From: an uncultured Prevotellaceae bacterium
GTDB taxonomy: Bacteria > Bacteroidota > Bacteroidia > Bacteroidales > Bacteroidaceae
Assembly (NCBI GenBank): GCA_902779455.1
Contig: CACZBS010000009.1
Span: 1 to 64,000 of the forward strand
Length of the DNA: 64,000 nt
Reading direction: 5' to 3'
Part shown: positions 33,629 to 41,734 of the stretch, piece by piece
Layout of the letters: each line of letters begins with the position of its first letter
Numbering within the stretch: the stretch's first letter is position 1
Notes under the pieces: model-generated
Database searches by the model: none
Seen by the model: only the letters and a program-made list of their open reading frames with translations
Told to the model about the DNA's origin: nothing
Position numbers and translations under genes: made by a program

Positions 33629-34201
33629 TTACTTCTGAGCCTCGCGTCCCAGGGCCAAGGCCTTGATGTTAGCCTCGACGACGGCGTCGCCCTTGCGTCC
33701 GAAGACGCGGCGGATGGCGTCCTCCAGCTTCTCGTATTCGATGCCGAGGGCCTTCTGAGCAGCGCCCAGCAGGATGACGTTGGCCGAGCGGCTGATGCCG
33801 TTGTCCTTGGCCATCTGCTCAATGTCGATGGCGATGACGTTCTTGATCTTGGCCAGGTCGCCGCGGATGACGTCCATGTCGGGATAGTTGGGGATGTTGA
33901 CGAAGGGCGTCGACGAGGTGATAATCCATCCCTCCTTCGAGAGGTAGGGCAGGTAGCGCAGGGCCTCCATGGGCTCCATCGAAATGATGACGTCGGCCCC
34001 GCCCTTGGCGATGAGGTCGCTCGAGATGGGGTCGCTCGAGATGCGCAGGTTCGACTGCACGTCGCCGCCGCGCTGGCTCATGCCGTGCACCTCGGCCTGC
34101 TTGATGTAAAGGTTCTCGTTCATGGCAGCCTCGCCGATGATCGTTGCGATGGAGAGGATGCCTTGTCCTCCCACGCCGCAAAGGATAATATCTGTCTTCA
34201 T
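33629..34201 (-). CDS. iorB: Indolepyruvate oxidoreductase subunit beta
   Basis: 190 aa, gamma/beta-type subunit of 2-oxoacid:ferredoxin oxidoreductases (IILCGVGGQGILSIATIIGE at the N-terminus, HGMSQRGGDVQSNLRIS). With IorA it decarboxylates arylpyruvates to arylacetyl-CoA and passes electrons to ferredoxin. The start MKTDIILCG at 34201 is chosen; the upstream in-frame extension is translated repeat sequence. A 590-bp GxxExxY element begins 15 bp upstream and separates it from iorA. Confidence 0.92.
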   Translation of the reverse strand: MKTDIILCGVGGQGILSIATIIGEAAMNENLYIKQAEVHGMSQRGGDVQSNLRISSDPISSDLIAKGGADVIISMEPMEALRYLPYLSKEGWIITSSTPFVNIPNYPDMDVIRGDLAKIKNVIAIDIEQMAKDNGISRSANVILLGAAQKALGIEYEKLEDAIRRVFGRKGDAVVEANIKALALGREAQK

Positions 34202-34216
34202 AATCTTCTTTATTTT

Positions 34217-34806
34217 AACCGCAAGCGGTCTGTAAAAAAACAAGATAAAACAAAATAAAACAAGAAAAAACAACGTCTCTGTTTATCCGGATTCCAGTTA
34301 GAAGTAGCTGATGGTCCGGTCGTCTGGATTATAGTAATACTTTTCACATTCATCCATGACAGGTGCAAAGTTATAGAGTATTCCAATCCTCTTGCCAGAG
34401 GCCCGCATGTAGTTCCATAGTTGCAGTCGCTCATGAATGCCAATCTTTTCAATGGCTTTACATTCCAATAGGATTTTGTCCTTGCAGAGGAAATCGACAA
34501 ACAGTCTGTGTTGCAACTTTATTCCTCTGAATGTAGGCGTGAAGTAATACTCTTTCACGTGCTTGATGCCTGCCTGTTCAAATGCTATTTTCAAAGAATC
34601 CTGATAGATATACTCAGTCAGTTCTGGACCTTGTTCCTGATGGACTGCCTGGCAGCACCCTATGACATCGAAAACGAACCTCCTTAACTTTTCGGCCAAT
34701 TCCGTCTCGAGTTTTTGTTTCTCCAAAATAAGCATTTGTGAATACCGAATGTTTTTTCTTGTTTTCTTTTGTTTTTATTTGTTTTTTGTCAGACGCCTTT
34801 GGCGTT
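34217..34806 (-). mobile_element. GxxExxY-carrying element with imperfect terminal inverted repeats
   Basis: About 57-bp ends (34217-34273 and 34751-34806) are imperfect inverted repeats. Each has a small palindrome outermost (ACCGCAAGCGGT; AACGCCAAAGGCGTT) then A/C-rich tracts of AAAAC-type units. Both ends touch TTAA (34215-34218 and 34805-34808). The interior holds one nuclease-like gene. Without it the iorA-iorB gap would be only about 20 bp, so the element looks inserted into a tight operon. No transposase is present. Confidence 0.7.
34298..34735 (-). CDS. GxxExxY / PD-(D/E)XK nuclease-like protein
   Basis: 145 aa, GxxExxY family, which belongs to the PD-(D/E)XK nuclease fold. The name-giving motif is degenerate: ELTEYIY (residues 38-44) instead of GLxExxY, keeping E41 and Y44. 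The nuclease core is intact: D81, then E91 and K93 in ILLECKA. The family's biological role is not established. The gene sits inside an element bounded by imperfect inverted repeats, between iorA and iorB and in the same direction, so it is read in their transcript. Its composition is more AT-rich than its neighbours, a sign of transfer. Confidence 0.85.
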   Translation of the reverse strand: MLILEKQKLETELAEKLRRFVFDVIGCCQAVHQEQGPELTEYIYQDSLKIAFEQAGIKHVKEYYFTPTFRGIKLQHRLFVDFLCKDKILLECKAIEKIGIHERLQLWNYMRASGKRIGILYNFAPVMDECEKYYYNPDDRTISYF

Positions 34807-34811
34807 AATTC

Positions 34812-36419
34812 TCATTTTTTCTCAGCCTGTGCCTTCTTCTGCTTCAGGTGTCTTTGCAGGGTCTGCATGCACTCGCGGCGCGGGATGATGACCGACGTGC
34901 CGTGGTAGTTAATCTCGTCGCGCAGGATCTGCGTGATCTCAGGCATGTTCTTCGGCAGGGGGACGACGACCTTCAGGTGCTCGTCAGCTAGACCCAGTCC
35001 GCGGCAGATGGCCTCGAACTTGTTCGTGCCGGCCGAGTCCTGTCCGCCCGTCATGCCCGTGGTCAGGTTGTCGGAGATGATGACGGTGATGTCGGCGTTC
35101 TCGTTGATGGCGTCGAGCAGGCCCGTCATGCCCGAGTGGGTGAAGGTGGAGTCGCCGATGATGGCCACGGCAGGCCACTGTCCTGCGTCGGCCGCACCCT
35201 TGGCCATCGTGATCGAGGCACCCATGTCGACGCACGAGTGGATGGCGTGGAACGGGGGCAGGAAGCCCAGCGTGTAGCAGCCGATGTCGCCGAAGACGCG
35301 GGCGTGGTCGTATTCGCGCAGCACCTCGTTGAGGGCGGTGTAGACATCGCGGTGGCCACAACCCTGGCAGAGTGCCGGCGGACGCGGGACGACGTCCTCG
35401 CAGGGAGCATAGCACTCGCCCTGCTCCATGCCGAGGGCCTTGCGCACCACGTCGGGGTTGAGCTCGCCCGTGCGGGGCAGCTCGCCCGTCAGCCGGCCCA
35501 GGATGTTCTTGCTCTCAGCCACGCCGCGCACCATGTCCTCGATGAAGGGCTGGCCCTCCTCGACGATGATCACCTGCTCACATTCCTCCAGCATGCGGCG
35601 GACGAGCTTCTTGGGCAGTGGATACTGCGAGACCTTCAGGATGGGGTAGGGGCAGTCCTGCGGGTAGCACTCGCGTACATAATTATAAGCAATACCGCTG
35701 GCTATGATGCCGAGCTTCTTGTCCGGGCCGTCGATGTATTTGTTGTATTCGGAGGCTGCGGCGTCGGCCTCGAGAGCGTCCTGCTGAGCCGTGACGATGT
35801 CGTTGCGGCGGCGGGCATTGGCGGGCAGCAGCACCCAGTTCTTAGCCTCGGCGTTGTAGTTCAGCGGGTTCTGCTCACGCGGAACGTCGGCACACTCGAC
35901 GACGGCGCGCGAGTGGGCCATGCGGGTGGTGACGCGCATCAGCACGGGCAGCCCGACGCGCTCGGAGTAGTCGAAGGCCACGTGCATCATGTCGTAGGCC
36001 TCCTGCTGCGATGAGGGTTCAAACGTGGGGATCATGGCAAACTTGCCGTAGAAACGCGAGTCCTGCTCGTCCTGCGAGGAGTGCATCGAGGGGTCGTCGG
36101 CAGCCAGCACGACGACGCCGCCGTTGACGCCCGTCATGCCAGAGTTGACGAAGGCGTCGGCGCAGACGTTCATGCCCACATGCTTCATGCAGACCAGTGC
36201 GCGCTTGCCCATGAACGACATGCCGAGGGCTTCCTCCATGGCTGTTTTCTCGTTGGTCGACCAGCGACGGTGAATGTCGCGTTCCTTGGCGATAGGCGAC
36301 ATCTGGATATACTCCGTGATCTCAGTCGAGGGTGTGCCGGGATAGGCATAGACACCGCTTAGTCCGGCATCAATGGCACCTTGGGCAATAGCCTCGTCGC
36401 CTAAAAGAAGTTTCTTCAT
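34812..36419 (-). CDS. iorA: Indolepyruvate oxidoreductase subunit alpha
   Basis: 535 aa. The N-terminal pyrimidine-binding domain (GVYAYPGTPSTEITEYIQ) and the C-terminal thiamine-diphosphate domain (ALCQGCGHRDVYTAL, GDIGCYTLG, GDSTFTHSGMTGLLDAI) are clear. It oxidatively decarboxylates indolepyruvate and related arylpyruvates together with IorB. The C-terminus stops at LQRHLKQKKAQAEKK; the cysteine-rich two-[4Fe-4S] ferredoxin domain found on archaeal IorA is absent. It has a strong promoter at 36455-36485, which rules out the longer upstream start. Confidence 0.93.
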   Translation of the reverse strand: MKKLLLGDEAIAQGAIDAGLSGVYAYPGTPSTEITEYIQMSPIAKERDIHRRWSTNEKTAMEEALGMSFMGKRALVCMKHVGMNVCADAFVNSGMTGVNGGVVVLAADDPSMHSSQDEQDSRFYGKFAMIPTFEPSSQQEAYDMMHVAFDYSERVGLPVLMRVTTRMAHSRAVVECADVPREQNPLNYNAEAKNWVLLPANARRRNDIVTAQQDALEADAAASEYNKYIDGPDKKLGIIASGIAYNYVRECYPQDCPYPILKVSQYPLPKKLVRRMLEECEQVIIVEEGQPFIEDMVRGVAESKNILGRLTGELPRTGELNPDVVRKALGMEQGECYAPCEDVVPRPPALCQGCGHRDVYTALNEVLREYDHARVFGDIGCYTLGFLPPFHAIHSCVDMGASITMAKGAADAGQWPAVAIIGDSTFTHSGMTGLLDAINENADITVIISDNLTTGMTGGQDSAGTNKFEAICRGLGLADEHLKVVVPLPKNMPEITQILRDEINYHGTSVIIPRRECMQTLQRHLKQKKAQAEKK

Positions 36420-36454
36420 AATGTGTTTATTTTTAGGTTTAAGATATTCGACGG

Positions 36455-36485
36455 CAAATATAGTCATTTTTCCCGAACTGACAAA
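36455..36485 (-). promoter_or_regulatory. Promoter of iorA
   Basis: TTTG (36482-36485), 19-bp spacer, TATATTTG (36455-36462), minus strand. Leader of about 30 nt. Confidence 0.82.
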
Positions 36486-36598
36486 ATGTTCCGCCACGTT
36501 TTTTTTGATTTCTTTTTGCGCCTTCAGCCTTTTCGGGCTCCAGCGGTAATTTTGTTTCCCTCCATGGAAAGGCCTAACCTTACTCCCCTCCTTAGTCC

Positions 36599-36748
36599 GC
36601 AGGTCTAACTAGACTCCCCTCCTTTTTAAGGAAGGGAGTAGCTGCGCCGTTATTCCCGTCGGACAGCAGGGTGGGAGCTGCTGCGCCGTCATTCCCGTCG
36701 GGTAAATAGGGAGGGGAGCAGATGCGCCGCCATTCCAGTTAGACCTGC
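36599..36748. repeat. 150-bp MITE-like element
   Basis: Bounded by a perfect 12-bp inverted repeat (GCAGGTCTAACT at 36599-36610; AGTTAGACCTGC at 36737-36748). Inside are about three degenerate copies of a unit containing GGGAGCAGCTGCGCCGTCATT. One inverted copy of this unit occurs in the paaK leader element near 29.3 kb, so the two belong to one family. No coding capacity. Confidence 0.7.
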
Positions 36749-36815
36749 AGACACAAAAAAGAGAGACACAAAAAAGAGAGACACAAAAAAAAGACACACA
36801 AAAAAGAAGGGGGGC
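36749..36815. repeat. Purine-rich tandem repeats
   Basis: About four degenerate copies of AGAGACACAAAAA. It directly follows the 150-bp element in the 631-bp gene-free stretch between iorA and the GH3 gene. Confidence 0.6.
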
Positions 36816-36844
36816 GTGAGGAAAAGAAGAGGACGTTTGGATAA

Positions 36845-36934
36845 AACTAAAATCACGGCGTGACGGCATAAAATCTCAGTGTGATTTTAAAAAATCTCAG
36901 TGTGACGAAATAAAATCACACTGAGATTTTAGTT
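36845..36934. repeat. 90-bp palindromic element, copy 1 (TCACACTGAGATTTT family)
   Basis: Starts AAACTAAAATCAC and ends GATTTTAGTT, with three blocks related to AAAATCACACTGAGATTTT in alternating orientation. A second copy is at 62830-62922 with the same ends. The rest of the gap to 37050 shows nothing I recognise. Confidence 0.75.
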
Positions 36935-37050
36935 ATTGACAATACTTCAGGACGGTCTTTGTCCCGTTTGCCGATTGTCTTGGCGCGCCCTCCCGCGCGC
37001 TTGTCATGCGGCGCAAGTGGGAGAGGTCGCTATGATGCCTGTGGGAACGC

Positions 37051-39300
37051 TTAATCCTTCAGGGTGAAAGGGATGCGCTGGGCGATGCGGTCCGAACTGG
37101 TGCCGATGAGGGCTTCGTAGTCGCCGGCGTCGGCTCGCCACTGTCCGCTGGCCTCGTCGTAGTAGGCCAGTGCGTCGGCCTTGATGGTCAGGGTGACCAG
37201 CCGCTGCTCGCCCGGCTCGAGGTAGACCTTGCGGAAAGCCTTCAGCTCCTTGACAGGCCGGTCCACGGCCGGCTTCTTGCAGCTGACGTAGAGCTGGATG
37301 GTCTCAGCGCCGGGGCGCCGGCCAGTGTTCATGACGGGCACGCTGAACGTCAGCTCGCCATGTCGGGTCAGTTCCTTGGGGGCCGACTTCAGCTTGGCAA
37401 TCTCGAAGGTGGTGTAGCTGAGGCCGTGGCCGAAGGCGAAGAGGGGCTGCTGCTTCTTGCCCAGACGGTCGGTCCAGCGGTAGCCTACGAAGATGTCCTC
37501 GGTGTAGTCCTCGTCGATGATCTTGTGGTCAGGGCGCCACGTGCCGGGGTAGCTGCCCGTGGCGTGGGCACCGCACTGGTCGAGCGAGGCATACCACGTG
37601 AAGGGAAGCTTGCCGCTGGGGTTGACGTCGCCTGCCAGGACCGAGGCGAGGGCCGTGCCGGCCTGTGAGCCTATGAACCAGCCCTGCACGACGGCGGGCA
37701 CGCGGCTGAGCCACGGCATGGCCACGCAGTTGCCTGAGATGTTGACGCAGACGAGCCGCGGGTTGGCCTTGACGAGTGCCTCGATGAGCTCATCCTGAGC
37801 GTAGGGCAGCCCGTAGTCCTTGCGGTCGTGGCCTTCGCAGTCCTGATAGTCGGCCTTGTTGAGTCCGCCGATGAAGATGACGACGTCAGCCTGTCGGGCC
37901 TTCCCGACGGCCTCGCTGATGAGGGCGTCCTTGGATCGCGTGTCGTAGAGCGAGCGTCCGACGGTGACGCCGTTGTAGCTCTGCACCGTGTCGCCGACGT
38001 AGCCGCGGGCATAGTCGACCGTGGCGTTGGCGAAGCGCTGGCGGATGCCGTCGAGGGGCAGCACCTCGCGCTGCACCTTGAGCGACGACGAGCCTCCGCC
38101 GACGGTCATCATCTTGATGGCGTTCTCGCCGACGACGAGGATGCGCCCGGCGTCCTGCAGGGGCAACAGCGGCTCATCGCCCTTGCGGATGGGGCTGTTC
38201 TTCAGTAGCACGATGCCCTCCTGGGCGATGCGCAGCGCTGCGTCGTAGTGGGCCTCGGAGCAGAGGAATCCCTGCGGACGCTGGCGATTCATCGTCGTGC
38301 GGAAGTGGAGGCGCAGCAGGCGGCGCACCTTCTCGTCGAGCTCGCGTGTCGTGTACTTGCCGCTCTGGATGGCGCGTTTGTAGGCCAAGGCCAGATAGTA
38401 CATGTCGTAAGCATTCGATGCGCCCTCGGAGAGCCCATTGGTCCATGACCCCATCTCGAGGTCGAGTCCGTTGCGGACGGCCTCGTCAGTGTCGTGGCAT
38501 CCGCCCCAGTCGCTGATGACGACGCCGTCGAAGCGCCAATCGCGTTTCAGGATCTGGTTGAGCAGGCGGGCATTATGGCAATTGTGTTGGTTCTGATAGA
38601 GATTGTAGGCACCCATGATGCTCCATGCGCCACCCTCGACGACGGCGGCGCGGAAGGCCGGGAGATAGATCTCGTGGAGGGCACGGTCGCTGACGCGGAC
38701 GTTGACCTGATGGCGATACTCCTCGTCGTTGTTCAGGGCGTAGTGCTTCACGCAGGCGGCCACGCCCTTCGACTGCAGCCCCTGGACGTAGGGCACGACC
38801 ATGCGCGAGGCCAGCCAGGGGTCCTCGCCCATGTACTCGAAGTTGCGGCCGCCGAGGGGCGTGCGGAAGATGTTGACGCCCGGGCCCAGCAGCACGTCCT
38901 TGCCGCGATAGAGGGCCTCCTCGCCGACGCTCTCGCCATAGAGCCGCGCCATCGAGGGGTTCCACGTGGCGGCCAGACAGGTCAGTGCGGGGAAGGCCAC
39001 GCACGAGTCGTTGGTCTGTCCGGCCTGCTCCCACTCGTCCCAGAGCACGTCGGGGCGCACGCCGTGTGGGCCGTCGTCGGTCCACAGGTCGGGGATTCCC
39101 AGCCGGGGAACACCCCCGGCTGAGAATTTCGACTGTGCATGGATGACGTGCAGCTTCTCGTCGAGCGTCATGCGGCTCAGTGCATCGTCGATGCGCTGCT
39201 CCATCGGCTTCGTCTCGTCAAGATAGACGGGCTTGGCGGTCTGGGCGTGGCTGTCGACGGCGGCCAGCAGCAGGCAGGAAGCTATGATGACGTTTCTCAT
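37051..39300 (-). CDS. Glycoside hydrolase family 3 (beta-glucosidase-like)
   Basis: 749 aa with a signal peptide (residues 1-19, ending DSHA). The GH3 N-terminal domain has the KHY motif (K185, H186) and the nucleophile Asp264 in VVISDWGGCHD; the second alpha/beta domain and a C-terminal fibronectin-like domain (about 640-745) follow. It likely trims short beta-glucan oligosaccharides to glucose in the periplasm. The ATG overlaps the stop of the upstream gene by 4 bp (ATGA), so translation is probably coupled. It is the last gene of the PUL operon. Confidence 0.92.
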   Translation of the reverse strand: MRNVIIASCLLLAAVDSHAQTAKPVYLDETKPMEQRIDDALSRMTLDEKLHVIHAQSKFSAGGVPRLGIPDLWTDDGPHGVRPDVLWDEWEQAGQTNDSCVAFPALTCLAATWNPSMARLYGESVGEEALYRGKDVLLGPGVNIFRTPLGGRNFEYMGEDPWLASRMVVPYVQGLQSKGVAACVKHYALNNDEEYRHQVNVRVSDRALHEIYLPAFRAAVVEGGAWSIMGAYNLYQNQHNCHNARLLNQILKRDWRFDGVVISDWGGCHDTDEAVRNGLDLEMGSWTNGLSEGASNAYDMYYLALAYKRAIQSGKYTTRELDEKVRRLLRLHFRTTMNRQRPQGFLCSEAHYDAALRIAQEGIVLLKNSPIRKGDEPLLPLQDAGRILVVGENAIKMMTVGGGSSSLKVQREVLPLDGIRQRFANATVDYARGYVGDTVQSYNGVTVGRSLYDTRSKDALISEAVGKARQADVVIFIGGLNKADYQDCEGHDRKDYGLPYAQDELIEALVKANPRLVCVNISGNCVAMPWLSRVPAVVQGWFIGSQAGTALASVLAGDVNPSGKLPFTWYASLDQCGAHATGSYPGTWRPDHKIIDEDYTEDIFVGYRWTDRLGKKQQPLFAFGHGLSYTTFEIAKLKSAPKELTRHGELTFSVPVMNTGRRPGAETIQLYVSCKKPAVDRPVKELKAFRKVYLEPGEQRLVTLTIKADALAYYDEASGQWRADAGDYEALIGTSSDRIAQRIPFTLKD

Positions 39301-41672
39301 AGCACGACTTTCTTACCGTTGCGGACGAAGATGCCCTTCTGCTGCGGACGGCTGACGCGTACGCCGGAGAGGGTGTAGACAGCGTTGTCGGAGAGAGACT
39401 GACGCTCGACGACGGCGCCCTCGATGGCGTTGGTCAGGTCGCCCTCGACGGCATAGAGCTTGCCGGCGTCGAAGCCTTCGGTGAAGTCGAGCGTGATGGT
39501 GTAGACGTGGCCATTGACGAAGACGCCCTCGTCGCCACCCAGGAAGTAGATGTTGCCGTTGTCGTGGCCGTCGTCGCCGCTGCCCACGCCAAGGTACTGG
39601 TTGGCGCTGGTGAGGGCGTAGCCGTCGTTGTTGGCAGCCGACCTGAACTCAATGCCCCAGTTGGGCTGGCCGAAGAACTTGAAGTTGCACCAGTTGTCCC
39701 ACATCTCCTGTCCGCAGGTGATGACCATGCGGAAGATGTTCTCCTCGACCTGAGCCACAGGGAAGTCGGTCATGGCGCCCGTGTTCCATCCGGCGGCATT
39801 ACTGTTGACGCTGGGACGTCCGAAGCCCTCGCCGATGATCCAGAGGCCGCCGTCGTTGATCGTGGCGGGCTCGTTGTAGGTGCCGGGCCAGATCTTCAGG
39901 TAGTTGCTGCCCTCGATGAGCACGACGGTGTAGTTGCCGCTCAGGGCCTGGAAGGTGAACTTTCCGTTGCCGTCGTTGGTGGCGAAGCAGGGATCGACGT
40001 AGATGCTGCTGAGGTCGATGTCGTTAGGATCGGTGATGACGAAGGTCTCGCCCTTCGAGAGGTTGAGCTCGGCGACGAAGTTGCTGCCGATGCCGGTCAT
40101 GGGGTTGCCGTTGAGCGTGGGCACGGGGCCCGAGTAGGGAATCATCTCGACCGTGACGGTGCCGGGCTTGGCCTTGGGCTGCTCCATCTCGTTCATCGTC
40201 TCGCCGTCCCAAGGCTCATAGCCGTTGAGGTCGATGGTGAGTACGAGGCAGTCGCCGTTGGTCAGTGCCTGGCCCGTGTCGAAGATGTTGCCGTCGTCGC
40301 CACCGCGGGTGTAGACCTCGTTGCCGTTCTCGTCGTAGCCCCACGAGCCTTCGGGCTGGTTCAGGCGGATGTAGCCATTGTCGTTCATGACGAGGTCCTC
40401 GCCGCGGAACTCCTTGCCCCAGCCGTATTGGCCGAAGAACTTGAAGTTGATGCCGCTGGTGATCTCCTTGCCGACGGTGAGGGCAATCTTGTAGACGTTG
40501 TCAGAGATCTGGGCCACGGGGATGCTGCTGGCCAGGTTGGCGCCCCAGTTGGAGTTGTTGGCCGAGGCCGTGGGCTGGCCGATGTTCGAGCCGATGATCC
40601 AGAGGGCCTTGCCGTTGTCGAACGTGGCGGGCTGGTCGTAGGTGCCGGGGATGATCTTGACATAGTTCAGTGCAGGCATCAGGGCCACGGTGTACTGTCC
40701 GCCGACGGCGTTGAAGCGGAACTTGCCGCCGCCGAGGTTGGTGGCAGCAAACTGGTCGACGTAGGCCTCGGCGAGGTTCATCTCGGCAGCCGTCTCATTG
40801 CCGATGGTGAACTCCTGACCCTGTGTCAGGGTGCCTTCGTAGACGAAGTAGTTGCCGCGCTTCTGCATGTCCTGGCCGTTGAAGGTGGGGAAGTTGGTGA
40901 CGACCTTCTGCTTGTAGTCGACGGTGGCGCGGCCGGGCGTCTGGTTCATGTCGAGGGTGACGACGAGGGTGTCGCCGTCGGCAAACTCGGCGCCCGACTT
41001 GGCGTAGATGTCACCATGGGCATCGCTGACGGCTTCGTCCTGACCGTTGATGTAGAGGTAGGGGTTCTCGTCCATGTGGATGATGCCGCCCTCGGTGTCG
41101 GAGAGCACGTCGCCGCCCCAGAGGTTGCCGAGGTAGAACTTGAAGTGGATGGACGATGCCGAGACCTGCTCGCCGATGACGAGCTGCATGCGATAGACCT
41201 TGTCGGCAATCTGCGGGACGACCTCGGAGTTGCCGGCCCAGTTGTTGCCTGCATCCCAGTTCATGGGAGCGACGAGATAGCTGGGGAAGCCGAAGTACTC
41301 GTTGCCGTTGACCCAGAGGGCCTTGTTCTCTGACCAGTTGGCAAAGGCGCTGCCCTCCTCGTCGGTGGCGCGATGCTCCACCTTGATGTAGCTCTTGGCC
41401 TCGTCGGCCACGATGAAGTAGGCATACTCAGGCATTCCGTAGGCATGGAATGTCCAGACGTTGCCCTCCTTGTGGGTGAAGAAGTCGGGCATGGCGTACC
41501 ATGAGGCGTCGGTGCCGGGCAGCACGTAGTCCTGGCCAGCCACAAGGCCTGTGCCGGCCATGGAGTCGTAGCCCTTAGTTCCGTCGACGACGAGCTCCTG
41601 CTGAGCCTGTGCGCCGCTGACCGTTGCGAGGAGTGCCGTCGCAAGGCCTAAACGTGTAAACCATTTTTTCAT
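39297..41672 (-). CDS. Modular SusE/F-like secreted protein with T9SS tail
   Basis: 791 aa with a signal peptide (ending SGAQA). It is built of alternating modules: three related domains marked by LWVNG/LWIIG and FKFFGQ..WG (about residues 115-230, 350-470, 600-720), separated by two copies of another module (EFTIGNE...YVDQFAATN and ETFVITD...YVDPCFATN). The layout resembles SusE/SusF-type starch-binding proteins, but there is no lipobox; instead the protein ends in a T9SS tail (YTLSGVRVSR...RNGKKVVL). It probably binds the glycan outside the cell (inference). Confidence 0.75.
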   Translation of the reverse strand: MKKWFTRLGLATALLATVSGAQAQQELVVDGTKGYDSMAGTGLVAGQDYVLPGTDASWYAMPDFFTHKEGNVWTFHAYGMPEYAYFIVADEAKSYIKVEHRATDEEGSAFANWSENKALWVNGNEYFGFPSYLVAPMNWDAGNNWAGNSEVVPQIADKVYRMQLVIGEQVSASSIHFKFYLGNLWGGDVLSDTEGGIIHMDENPYLYINGQDEAVSDAHGDIYAKSGAEFADGDTLVVTLDMNQTPGRATVDYKQKVVTNFPTFNGQDMQKRGNYFVYEGTLTQGQEFTIGNETAAEMNLAEAYVDQFAATNLGGGKFRFNAVGGQYTVALMPALNYVKIIPGTYDQPATFDNGKALWIIGSNIGQPTASANNSNWGANLASSIPVAQISDNVYKIALTVGKEITSGINFKFFGQYGWGKEFRGEDLVMNDNGYIRLNQPEGSWGYDENGNEVYTRGGDDGNIFDTGQALTNGDCLVLTIDLNGYEPWDGETMNEMEQPKAKPGTVTVEMIPYSGPVPTLNGNPMTGIGSNFVAELNLSKGETFVITDPNDIDLSSIYVDPCFATNDGNGKFTFQALSGNYTVVLIEGSNYLKIWPGTYNEPATINDGGLWIIGEGFGRPSVNSNAAGWNTGAMTDFPVAQVEENIFRMVITCGQEMWDNWCNFKFFGQPNWGIEFRSAANNDGYALTSANQYLGVGSGDDGHDNGNIYFLGGDEGVFVNGHVYTITLDFTEGFDAGKLYAVEGDLTNAIEGAVVERQSLSDNAVYTLSGVRVSRPQQKGIFVRNGKKVVL

Positions 41673-41734
41673 AACTTTGCTAAATTTTTTGGGTTAATAA
41701 TGTGAATGAATGTGATTTGCTATCTGAATGAGAG

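Noticed and set aside
36749-36815. Repeats at 36.75 kb as a CRISPR array
   Set aside because: Units are 10-13 bp, degenerate and without spacers; no cas genes are present. The heptamer arrays elsewhere fail for the same reasons.
39507-41333. A 608-codon plus-strand frame opposite the SusE/F-like gene
   Set aside because: The minus-strand gene has a signal peptide, repeated modules and a sorting tail; the plus frame is a Val/Asp/Gly-rich shadow.
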